Positions 1-5,385 of a stretch of DNA of 5,425 nucleotides are shown here, one piece after another. Within the stretch, counting starts at the first letter, position 1, and every line of letters begins with the position of its first letter. Source of the DNA: JBFGFG01 sp041627475 (lineage in GTDB: Bacteria > Actinomycetota > Nitriliruptoria > Nitriliruptorales > Nitriliruptoraceae); NCBI GenBank assembly GCA_041627475.1, contig JBFKQZ010000216.1, positions 1 through 5,425 on the forward strand, given 5' to 3'. The translations under genes were made by a program, and so were the position numbers. The notes beneath the pieces are model-generated. The model was not told where the DNA came from. It saw nothing but the letters and a program-made list of their open reading frames with translations, and searched no databases.

Positions 1-1
1 C

Positions 2-76
2 CCGGGCCTCGCCGAGACCGCCTACAGCGTCCCCGGCCTCGGCGACTTCGGCGACCGCCTCTCCGGGACGGTCTGA
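2..76 (+). CDS. upp: Uracil phosphoribosyltransferase, C-terminal end (partial)
   Basis: Only the last 24 codons and a TGA stop (74-76) are inside the window; the 5' part lies off the left edge. The frame starting at base 2 ends in YSVPGLGDFGDRLSGTV. This closely follows the conserved uracil phosphoribosyltransferase C-terminus, whose usual form is Y-I-x-PGLGDAGDRxFGT, part of the PRPP/uracil-binding end of the enzyme. The family makes UMP from uracil and PRPP in the cytosol (pyrimidine salvage). Differences from the usual tail are Phe for Ala in GDAGD and Ser for Phe before the final GT. The call rests on this tail alone, but the motif is distinctive. A hairpin directly after the stop fits the end of a transcription unit, and the next gene is convergent. 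Confidence 0.82.
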   Translation, partial: PGLAETAYSVPGLGDFGDRLSGTV

Positions 77-94
77 GCGGGGGCCAGCCCCCGC
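77..94 (+). terminator. GC hairpin directly after the upp stop
   Basis: GCGGGGGC (77-84) and GCCCCCGC (87-94) are perfect reverse complements separated by CA. In RNA the innermost pair would open, giving about 7 bp with a 4-base loop. The hairpin begins on the base after the upp stop and lies between convergent genes. There is no U-tract after it, which is common for actinobacterial hairpin terminators, so termination is inferred from position and stem strength. Confidence 0.55.
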
Positions 95-142
95 ACCCCC
101 GCCGGGGCCTTCACGGGCGGCGAGCTCACCAACCCAGTTCGC

Positions 143-155
143 CGACCGGCGGTCG
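143..155 (-). terminator. Weak hairpin after the flavin reductase gene
   Basis: CGACC (143-147) pairs with GGTCG (151-155) around a 3-base loop. On the minus strand the stem starts two bases after the TAG stop of the flavin reductase gene (158-160). It is only 5 bp with no U-tract, so it may be chance in GC-rich DNA. It could help close the minus-strand operon together with the antisense form of the stronger hairpin at 77-94. Confidence 0.2.
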
Positions 156-157
156 TC

Positions 158-697
158 CTACCGAGCCGAAGGCGAGGTACGAGTCCACGTGTCGTAGCCG
201 TCGGGGGTGTAGACCAGGGCGTCGTCGGCGCCGTCGGCAATGGCGGTGTGGATCACGCGGCCGAGGACCAGCAGGTGGTCGCCGCCGGGCAGCACGTCGT
301 GGAGCTCGCAGTCCAGCCACGCCGACGCCCCGTCGAGCAGGGGCGCGCCGGTGGGACCGGCGTGCGTCGCGACGTCGGCGAACTCCTCGAGGCCGAAGCC
401 ACGCTCCTCGGTCGCGAAGTGGTCGGACAGGGGCTGCTGGTCGGCGGCGAGGAACGACAGGCCGAACACCCGACCCTCCTGGACGACCTTGGCCATGCCG
501 GCCTCGCGGTCGACACACACGAGCACGAGCAGGGGGTCGAGCGAGACCGACGTGACGGCGTTGGCCGTCATGCCGTGCGGCAGCCCCTCGGCGCTCAGCG
601 ACGTCATGACGGCGACGCCGGTCAGGAACCACGAGACCGTTCGGCGGTACTCGAGGTCGGTGGGACCCACGCTGGTGGGATCTGTGTGGTCACTCAT
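158..697 (-). CDS. Flavin reductase family protein (FMN-binding split barrel)
   Basis: The 179-aa protein has the features of the flavin reductase-like domain (Flavin_Reduct family, as in HpaC or HsaB), the small NAD(P)H:flavin oxidoreductases that feed reduced flavin to two-component monooxygenases. Visible landmarks: a start W-F-L-T-GVAVMTS (about 23-33); the flavin-binding signature GMTANAVTSVSLDP (42-55); FGLSFLAADQQPLSDHFA (78-95); and the GDHLLVLGRV strand (139-148) with the family's conserved His at 141. Length is typical for a single-domain reductase. The ATG start has a GAGGGA ribosome site (706-711, read on the minus strand) 8 bases upstream. That site lies inside the end of the PIG-L gene, and the two genes share ATGA (694-697), so translation is probably coupled. 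No oxygenase component is in the window, so the partner and true substrate are unknown; some family members are non-reductase FMN proteins. No signal peptide or membrane segment is seen; it should be cytosolic. Confidence 0.88.
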   Translation of the reverse strand: MSDHTDPTSVGPTDLEYRRTVSWFLTGVAVMTSLSAEGLPHGMTANAVTSVSLDPLLVLVCVDREAGMAKVVQEGRVFGLSFLAADQQPLSDHFATEERGFGLEEFADVATHAGPTGAPLLDGASAWLDCELHDVLPGGDHLLVLGRVIHTAIADGADDALVYTPDGYDTWTRTSPSAR

Positions 698-1551
698 GCC
701 GGCAGTCCCTCGAAGACGTCGCGCTCGGGCAGGTCCGCTGTCCCGGGTTCGCCGGCGCGCAGTGCGAACTCCTCCTGGCCGAACAGCGTCTCGGCCAGCT
801 CGTCGGGCACGTTGAGGAAGAACGACTCCTCCCCGATCTGGCTGCGGTGCGCCGCCATGGCGTCACGCTTGCTCGTCAGCACGTCGCGGACGTCGACGGC
901 CGCGGTGACCTCGTCGTCGGACGCACCGAACTCGAGGTCGTCCGCTGACTCGATGGCAGCCTCGCCGAACGGGGACGCGAGATCGGCCGCCACCAGCGAC
1001 TGGTGGATCCGGAAGAGGCGGGTCCGCGGCAGGACGTGGACGTAGCGCTTGGGCACGTCCCACGGCGCTGGTGCCTCGCCACCCCAGGACGGGTCCGCCG
1101 CGAGCTCGACGGCCCGCGCGGTGACCCTGTTCGCCTTCACGTGGTCCGGGTGGCCGTAGGTGCCCTGTTCGTCGTCGGACACCACGACCTCCGGGCGGAC
1201 CGTCCGGATGATGGCGGCCAGCCTCCCGGCGGCCTCGTCGAGGTCCGCGCCGTGGAAGGCGTCGGGGTGGTCGTTGCTCGGCTCGCCCGCCATCCCGGAG
1301 TCGCGATAGCCGAGCCAGTGGTGCACCGGGCCACCGAGGGCGGCGATCGCAGCCGCCATCTCCGCGCGCCGGACCTCGCCCATGTCGCGGTCCCCGAGGT
1401 CGATGCCGGACTGGTTCTCGCCCTCCTCACCACCGGTGCACGTGACGACGTGGACCTCGTGGCCGGCTGCGACCGACCGCGCGATCAGACCACCGCACGC
1501 GATGGACTCGTCGTCGGGGTGGGGGTGCACGCACAACAGGCGGTGGGGCAC
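694..1551 (-). CDS. PIG-L family zinc deacetylase/amidase, MshB/Mca-like
   Basis: The 285-aa protein is a PIG-L (LmbE-like) metal-dependent hydrolase, a family that removes acyl groups from GlcNAc-containing substrates. Zinc-site motif 1 is HPHPDDES (9-16), with H11 and D14 as expected ligands and D13 as expected general base. Motif 2 is TYGHPDH (131-137), with H137 as the third ligand and H134 as the transition-state His. VVTCTGGEEGE (35-45) and YRDSGMAG (82-89) are the features shared with the mycothiol enzymes MshB (deacetylase) and Mca (S-conjugate amidase). The length is close to Mca (about 288 aa) and MshB (about 303 aa); sequence alone does not separate the two, and another GlcNAc-type substrate is possible. 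The start is GTG at 1551, with GGAGG (1556-1560) 4 bases before it and the conserved core beginning four codons in. A much longer upstream extension in frame is unsupported, being antisense to RNase D. It is the first gene of an operon and its TGA overlaps the flavin reductase ATG. Confidence 0.88.
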   Translation of the reverse strand: MPHRLLCVHPHPDDESIACGGLIARSVAAGHEVHVVTCTGGEEGENQSGIDLGDRDMGEVRRAEMAAAIAALGGPVHHWLGYRDSGMAGEPSNDHPDAFHGADLDEAAGRLAAIIRTVRPEVVVSDDEQGTYGHPDHVKANRVTARAVELAADPSWGGEAPAPWDVPKRYVHVLPRTRLFRIHQSLVAADLASPFGEAAIESADDLEFGASDDEVTAAVDVRDVLTSKRDAMAAHRSQIGEESFFLNVPDELAETLFGQEEFALRAGEPGTADLPERDVFEGLPA

Positions 1552-1555
1552 GGAA

Positions 1556-1560
1556 CCTCC
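1556..1560 (-). promoter_or_regulatory. Ribosome binding site fixing the PIG-L GTG start
   Basis: Read on the minus strand this is GGAGG followed by TTCC and then GTG. The 4-base spacing is slightly short but the match is perfect, and no other ATG or GTG in this frame near the conserved core has such a site. Confidence 0.65.
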
Positions 1561-1610
1561 GGGATCGGGGCGGGTGACGGCGCATCGCGGGGAAGCCGCT
1601 GCGCGCGCCG

Positions 1611-1616
1611 TAGGCT
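1611..1616 (+). promoter_or_regulatory. Candidate -10 box for rnd
   Basis: TAGGCT fits the actinobacterial TANNNT -10 pattern and lies 33 bases before the rnd GTG, upstream of its GGAGG. No convincing -35 is visible at 16-18 bases. A TACCGT on the minus strand (1623-1628) could play the same role for the PIG-L operon, so the two promoters may overlap within the 98-base divergent gap. Confidence 0.33.
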
Positions 1617-1649
1617 GCGGCGACGGTAGCCCCGGAGGTCCGGCCAGAC

Positions 1650-2765
1650 GTGTCCCAGCAGATCGAGCTCGTCGACGACCCCGATGCTCTGGCCTCGGCG
1701 CTGGACGCGTTGGACGGCGAGCTGGTCGGGATCGACGTCGAGCGGGCCGACTCGGACCGGTACTTCCGCCGGGCTGCGCTGGTCCAGGTCGGTGACGCCG
1801 ACCGCTGCATCCTCGTCGATCCCCTCGCGATCCCCGAGCCTGCCGCACTCGACGACCTGTGCACCGACCGGCTGGTCGTCCTGCACGCGATCGAGAACGA
1901 CCTCGAGCCGATGGAACGGTTGGGGGTGCACATGCCCCAGGTCGCCGACACGGCCGTGGCAGCTGCGTTCCTCGACCTGCCGATCGGGCTGGGCGACCTG
2001 CTGGAGGAGGTGCTGGGGGTCGAGCTCGACACGGACAAGTCGAAGTACCAGCGCGCCGACTGGTCGAAGCGGCCGCTGTCGGACGGGATGAAGGAGTACG
2101 CCGCCGGCGACGTCCTGCACCTGCCCGCGCTGTGGGACGAGCTCGCAGAGCGGCTGTACGACGTGGGTCGTGAGGACTGGTACCGCCAGGAGCTGCTGGC
2201 CACGATCGATCTGGCGCGGACGAACACACGGCACTGGGAGCGGACCAAGGGGGCAGGCCGGCTCAACCCCGAGGAGCGGTCCACGCTGCACGCCCTCTGG
2301 GCTGCCCGCGAGGCCGTGTGCCGGGAGTTCGACATCGCGCCCAACCTCCTCGTCCACGACAAGACGCTCGTCTCCCTCGTGCAGGACCCACCGGCCAGTG
2401 CGGACGAGCTGGTCCACCGGGACCCGCGTCGTCGCAACGGCCCGGTCACCGAGCACGCCGACACGCTGTTCGAGGCGCTGCAGCTCGGTGCCGAGGCACC
2501 GCCGGAGCCGCGCGAGGCCGGCCGCCGCTGGGACGAGGACCAACGGCACGCGTACGACGCACTGCGCAAGCGGCGCACCGAGCTCGCACACGGCCTCGAC
2601 CTCGACCCGGGCTTCTGCTGCCCGTCCCGGCAGCTGCGGGCCGCCGTGTCCGCCGAGCCCGAGGACTTCGAGGCGTTCTGCGCCGCGGCGGACCTGCGGC
2701 CGTGGCAGGTCGAGCAGCTCGGCCGCGAGCTCTGGGACGTCTACACCGACAACGTGGAGGACTGA
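1650..2765 (+). CDS. rnd: Ribonuclease D (DEDDy 3'-5' exonuclease with two HRDC domains)
   Basis: The 371-aa protein matches RNase D in length (E. coli Rnd is 375 aa) and domain order. The DEDDy exonuclease occupies about 1-190. Exo I is GIDVER with D29 and E31 (Val where Thr is most common), Exo II is HAIENDLEPM with D84, and Exo III is YAAGD with Y150 and D154, so all four acidic metal ligands and the Tyr are present. KYQRADWSKRPLS (132-144) is the typical run into Exo III. Two HRDC-type helical nucleic-acid-binding domains follow, at roughly 205-285 and 305-371. The enzyme trims 3' ends of tRNA precursors and other structured RNAs in the cytosol. The start is GTG at 1650, with GGAGG (1634-1638) 11 bases upstream, a slightly long spacing. 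The last codons carry the ribosome site of the small gene that follows, so the two are probably one transcript. Confidence 0.93.
   Translation: MSQQIELVDDPDALASALDALDGELVGIDVERADSDRYFRRAALVQVGDADRCILVDPLAIPEPAALDDLCTDRLVVLHAIENDLEPMERLGVHMPQVADTAVAAAFLDLPIGLGDLLEEVLGVELDTDKSKYQRADWSKRPLSDGMKEYAAGDVLHLPALWDELAERLYDVGREDWYRQELLATIDLARTNTRHWERTKGAGRLNPEERSTLHALWAAREAVCREFDIAPNLLVHDKTLVSLVQDPPASADELVHRDPRRRNGPVTEHADTLFEALQLGAEAPPEPREAGRRWDEDQRHAYDALRKRRTELAHGLDLDPGFCCPSRQLRAAVSAEPEDFEAFCAAADLRPWQVEQLGRELWDVYTDNVED
2756..2761 (+). promoter_or_regulatory. Strong ribosome binding site for the small membrane protein
   Basis: GGAGGA lies inside the last codons of rnd and ends 7 bases before the ATG at 2769. 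Both match and spacing are near ideal. It is the main evidence that the 57-codon frame downstream is translated. Confidence 0.75.
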
Positions 2766-2768
2766 ACA

Positions 2769-2942
2769 ATGGGTCTCGGCATCGCCGAGTTCGGCATCGT
2801 CGTCATCGGGCTGCTCTTCTCGCTGCTGCCCATCGCCGTGGCCGTCTGGGCCATCGTGATGATCTTCCGCCTGAAGGGCCAGGTCGAGACGCTCGAGCGC
2901 CGTGTCGCCAGCCTCGAGGGGCCGCCACCCCCCACGGTCTGA
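2769..2942 (+). CDS. Small single-pass membrane protein (57 aa), function unknown
   Basis: This short frame runs from ATG 2769 to TGA 2940-2942 and encodes 57 residues. Residues 8-33 are almost wholly hydrophobic (starting FGIVVIGLLFSLLP and ending in AIVMIF), enough for one membrane helix. A charged stretch follows, RLKGQVETLERRVASLE (34-50), with Leu/Val at heptad-like spacing that suggests a short coiled coil, then the Pro-rich end GPPPPTV. The positive Arg/Lys just after the helix suggest the C-terminal tail is cytosolic. It begins 3 bases after the rnd stop and has a strong GGAGGA site, so it is very probably co-transcribed with RNase D. A strong hairpin follows its stop. I do not recognise a family. 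Oligomerisation through the tail is an inference. That it is a gene is well supported; any role in RNA processing is only suggested by position. Confidence 0.8.
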   Translation: MGLGIAEFGIVVIGLLFSLLPIAVAVWAIVMIFRLKGQVETLERRVASLEGPPPPTV

Positions 2943-2951
2943 GACCACGAA

Positions 2952-2988
2952 CCCGTACCCCGACCGCCGGGTGGCGTCGGGGTGCGGG
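2952..2988. terminator. Bidirectional hairpin terminator between convergent genes
   Basis: The arms CCCGTACCCCGAC (2952-2964) and GTCGGGGTGCGGG (2976-2988) pair over 13 positions with a single G-T wobble. The 11-base loop can add three more pairs (GCC 2966-2968 with GGC 2973-2975). It starts 10 bases after the small membrane protein stop and ends one base before the stop codon of the convergent HNH gene (2990-2992), so it can serve both. There is no U-tract in either direction. Confidence 0.72.
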
Positions 2989-2989
2989 C

Positions 2990-4300
2990 TCAGGCGCAGC
3001 CGATGAGGTCGACCGGAGGCTCGAGGTGGTCGGGCGGCGGCGCCAGCGGCGGCGCAGCCCAGTCAGGCAGGACGGACGGGTCGCGGCGGGGCGGCGGCCG
3101 GGCACCGATGGGCATGGTCCCGATCTCGGTCCCGGTCCGGCTGTTGGTCCACGTCACGAGCCCGGTCTTCGGGTCGAGGTGGATCTGCCAGCCGAGCCGG
3201 TGGACGTACCGGAGGTGATGGAACGAACAGAGGCCGATGAGGTTGTCGACGGCGTGGGTGCCGCCGCGGGCACGCGGGACGACGTGGTGGACCTGCATGC
3301 GGGCCCGTCCGCAGTCGGGGAACCGGCAGCCCCGGTCCCGCCGGAGCACGGCGCGGCGGACCCTGGTGGGGACGTCGTCGGCGTCCACCGCGAGCTCGTC
3401 CAGCGGCCGGTGACCGTCGCGCAGCGCGATGACGTGGTCGGCCTGATCGGCGAGCGTCGCCAGCAGCCGCTGCGAGACCGGGATCATGCGCCGGTTGGTG
3501 CCGACCAGCCGCAGCATCTGGGCGAACCGGTCGACCGTGGCGTCCGCCACGTCGACCTGCCACACCACCGTCGGCCGCGCCGGCCGGCCATCACCCAGCT
3601 CACCGGCCAGGAACGCCTCGGCGATCCGGACCGACGCACGGGCCCGGGCCCGCTGGACACCGAGCTCGGCCACCTCTGCCGGGTCCGTCTCGGCGTCCAT
3701 CGCTGCCATCTCGGTGTCGAACCCGACCTGGTCGAGGAACTTGCCGATGAACCCGCCGCCGTCGAAGTCCTGCTGCGCCACGACCCGCTCGCCTGCGGTG
3801 CGGCGTCGTTCCTGCCGGCTGCGCCACCCGGGCGCCTTGAGTTCTTCGACCAGGAACTCGACCTGCACGACCCAGCTGTGCAGCCGCCCCTCGTGGGCGA
3901 GCTGCTCCGCGAGTGACGCCCCTTCCGCGTCGAGCCGCGCGAGCAGCTGACCGTTGTGGGAAGAGGTGGCAGTGACGAACCCGGCGAGCTGGTCGAACCC
4001 CAGGACCCCGGCCGCGAACAACCCTGCGACCTCCGGCACCGCCGGCAGCCTGCGTGCCACCGCAACCAGCCGCCCGGCCAGCGGCCGCGGGAGGCCGGCC
4101 TCCCACACGAGGTAGTCCTCCACAGTGCAGCCCGCGGTCGCGGCGGTGCCGCCCCACCGCAACGCCTCACAGGTCAGACGCAGCAGCCGCGCCGTCTCCA
4201 CCTGCCACCGCGCCGCCGACTCCTCGATCGCACGCAGCGGTGAGCCGTCGGCCGCCGTTTCGGGGCCGCCGTGGTCCGGCTGGTCAGGGCTCGAGCGCAT
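2990..4300 (-). CDS. DUF222 / 13E12-type HNH endonuclease-like protein
   Basis: The 436-aa protein has the arrangement common in actinobacteria: a long helical DUF222 (13E12 repeat family) region over roughly residues 25-290 and a C-terminal HNH nuclease domain. The HNH part shows a zinc pair C325-x4-C330 (CRFPDC), VHHVVPRARGG with H338/H339, N353 in VDNLIGLC, and C358 with H361/H362 in LCSFHH, so the ββα-metal active site looks intact. The tail (about 395-436) is Pro- and Arg-rich. Members are predicted DNA nucleases, often in several copies per genome; their role is not established (mobile-element relic, defence and repair have been considered). I chose ATG 4300. It lacks a Shine-Dalgarno but sits 6 bases after a -10-like box, fitting a leaderless mRNA. 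An in-frame GTG at 4333 also lacks a ribosome site, and a frame extending to 4453 would overrun the divergent sulfotransferase start. Confidence 0.87.
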   Translation of the reverse strand: MRSSPDQPDHGGPETAADGSPLRAIEESAARWQVETARLLRLTCEALRWGGTAATAGCTVEDYLVWEAGLPRPLAGRLVAVARRLPAVPEVAGLFAAGVLGFDQLAGFVTATSSHNGQLLARLDAEGASLAEQLAHEGRLHSWVVQVEFLVEELKAPGWRSRQERRRTAGERVVAQQDFDGGGFIGKFLDQVGFDTEMAAMDAETDPAEVAELGVQRARARASVRIAEAFLAGELGDGRPARPTVVWQVDVADATVDRFAQMLRLVGTNRRMIPVSQRLLATLADQADHVIALRDGHRPLDELAVDADDVPTRVRRAVLRRDRGCRFPDCGRARMQVHHVVPRARGGTHAVDNLIGLCSFHHLRYVHRLGWQIHLDPKTGLVTWTNSRTGTEIGTMPIGARPPPRRDPSVLPDWAAPPLAPPPDHLEPPVDLIGCA

Positions 4301-4306
4301 GACCAG

Positions 4307-4312
4307 AACATA
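4307..4312 (-). promoter_or_regulatory. -10 box implying leaderless transcription of the HNH gene
   Basis: On the minus strand, TATGTT is followed by exactly 6 bases and then the ATG at 4300. A TANNNT box at this distance puts the transcription start at or next to the A of the start codon, the usual layout for leaderless actinobacterial mRNAs. This also explains the missing Shine-Dalgarno. No good -35 is visible. Confidence 0.42.
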
Positions 4313-4351
4313 CGAACGACCTGTGACACCCACCCGACCAGACCCAGCCAG

Positions 4352-4363
4352 CCTGTGGACAGG
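4352..4363. promoter_or_regulatory. Inverted repeat in the HNH/sulfotransferase divergent gap
   Basis: CCTGT-GG-ACAGG has perfect 5-base arms around two bases. It contains TGGACA (4356-4361), a plausible -35 for the sulfotransferase, although no good -10 lies 16-18 bases further on. It could be an operator for either divergent gene. With such short arms it may also be chance. Confidence 0.25.
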
Positions 4364-4419
4364 TGCGATCGTGTGAAGGATGCCTGAAGGGTCGCGCGCC
4401 ACGGTCCCGTCACGCACAC

Positions 4420-4424
4420 AGGAG
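4420..4424 (+). promoter_or_regulatory. Ribosome binding site for the sulfotransferase ATG
   Basis: AGGAG lies 7 bases before ATG 4432. A second possible site, GAGGA (4446-4450), lies 5 bases before an in-frame GTG at 4456, so a start eight codons later cannot be excluded. Confidence 0.55.
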
Positions 4425-4431
4425 TGGCAGG

Positions 4432-5385
4432 ATGCCCGCAGCAGCGAGGACACATGTGACCGACACCGACGGCCTCGCCCACTACCGGGGCTTCATCGCC
4501 GACAGCGCACGCTGGTGGCAGTTCGAGCTCCGCCCCGGCGACGTGGTCATCACCGTGCCGTCGAAGTCCGGCACGACGTGGATGCAGACGATCGTTGCGC
4601 TCCTCCTGTTCGACGGCGTGCCCGCCACGCCCGTCAACGAGCTGTCGCTGTGGCTCGACGTCAACCTCCGCTCCGACGAGGAGACCTTCGCACGGCTGGC
4701 CGCCCAGGACCACCGGCGGTTCATCAAGACGCACGTGCCACTGGACGGCCTCCCCCGCCACCCGGAGGTCACCTACGTCACGGTGGGTCGCGACCCCCGG
4801 GACGCGTTCGCGTCCATGCGCAAGCACGACGCCAACCTCCGTGCCGACGACCTCCGAGCTCGTCGCACCGCAGCTGTCGGCGACGCCGACCTCGCCGGGC
4901 TGGACAACCCATGGCCGGAGACCGAGGATCCGCACGAGCTCGCGACCGCCTTCATGGAGCTGCCGCGCTGGCGGTCACCCGCGGACGTCAACCTCGCGAA
5001 CGTCCTCCACCACCTGCGGCTGGCCTGGGACGCACGGAACGACACGCACCACCCCCTGTTCCACTACGCCGACCTGAAGTCCGACCTCCCGGGCCAGATG
5101 CAACGACTCCGTGACGCGCTCGGTGTCGACCTGTCGGACGAGCGTGTCACCGAGCTCGCCGACCTGGCCACCCTCAGCGCCATGCGGGAGCGCGCACACA
5201 CGGCCGCTCCCGAGGTCGACTCCGGGACGTGGAAGGACGTCACCGCCTTCTTCCGCGCCGGACGTCACGGGGACGGTGCCGCACTGATGACGCCCGCCCA
5301 GCTCGAGCGCTACGAGCAGCGCTGCGAGGAGCTGCACGGAGACGACCCCGACTTCCTCGACTGGGTCCACCACGGGAGCCCCTGA
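4432..5385 (+). CDS. PAPS-dependent sulfotransferase family protein
   Basis: The 317-aa protein matches the cytosolic-type sulfotransferase family (Sulfotransfer_1), which moves a sulfuryl group from PAPS to a hydroxyl or amine acceptor. Visible landmarks, numbered from ATG 4432: the 5'-phosphosulfate loop VPSKSGTTW (42-50) with the expected catalytic Lys45; FIKTHVPLDGLP (97-108) with the expected catalytic base His101; and the 3'-phosphate-binding strand TVGRDPRDAFASMRKH (117-132) with R120 and S128. Near the C-terminus, TWKDVTAFFRAGRHGDG and LERYEQRCEEL resemble the usual PAPS-closing segment, but the classic RKGxxGDWK form is degenerate. No signal peptide or membrane helix is seen. Neighbours give no clue to the acceptor. 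It is divergent from the HNH gene and appears to be monocistronic as far as the window shows. Confidence 0.9.
   Translation: MPAAARTHVTDTDGLAHYRGFIADSARWWQFELRPGDVVITVPSKSGTTWMQTIVALLLFDGVPATPVNELSLWLDVNLRSDEETFARLAAQDHRRFIKTHVPLDGLPRHPEVTYVTVGRDPRDAFASMRKHDANLRADDLRARRTAAVGDADLAGLDNPWPETEDPHELATAFMELPRWRSPADVNLANVLHHLRLAWDARNDTHHPLFHYADLKSDLPGQMQRLRDALGVDLSDERVTELADLATLSAMRERAHTAAPEVDSGTWKDVTAFFRAGRHGDGAALMTPAQLERYEQRCEELHGDDPDFLDWVHHGSP
4448..4461. repeat. Near-palindrome, one of three TGTGAC motif copies around the sulfotransferase
   Basis: GGACACATGTGACC is symmetric except for one position pair and contains the perfect 8-base palindrome CACATGTG. GGACACCTGTGAC (5391-5403) is the same 13-mer with one change, and ACCTGTGACA occurs identically at 4319-4328 and 5395-5404. 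Two copies are non-coding; this one lies over the possible start codons. It may be a regulator-binding motif; no regulator gene is in the window. Confidence 0.25.

Noticed and set aside
240..1045. Overlapping + strand frames opposite the flavin reductase and PIG-L genes
   Set aside because: They are antisense to genes with clear motifs and have no ribosome site or family signature.
1552..2229. Upstream extension of the PIG-L frame by about 226 codons
   Set aside because: The extension is Arg/Pro/Ala-rich low-complexity sequence antisense to RNase D. The GTG at 1551 has a perfect GGAGG and starts right before the conserved PIG-L core.
1427..2948. Long minus-strand open frames (383 to 487 codons) opposite RNase D and the small gene
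   Set aside because: They are antisense shadows caused by high GC and few stop codons. They lack family motifs, and the + strand frame carries a complete RNase D with all catalytic residues.
2318..3916. A 532-codon + strand open frame running through the end of rnd, the small gene and most of the HNH gene
   Set aside because: It crosses two well-supported genes and a terminator in other frames and shows no recognisable domain; it is a GC-driven spurious frame.
4363..4431. Earlier ATG for the sulfotransferase at 4363
   Set aside because: It has no ribosome site, begins inside the inverted repeat, and encodes a Cys/Arg-rich stretch unlike the family's N-terminus. ATG 4432 has AGGAG at good spacing.
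4301..4453. N-terminal extension of the HNH protein to 4453
   Set aside because: It would overlap the divergent sulfotransferase start, contains the predicted promoter, and has no DUF222 similarity or ribosome site.
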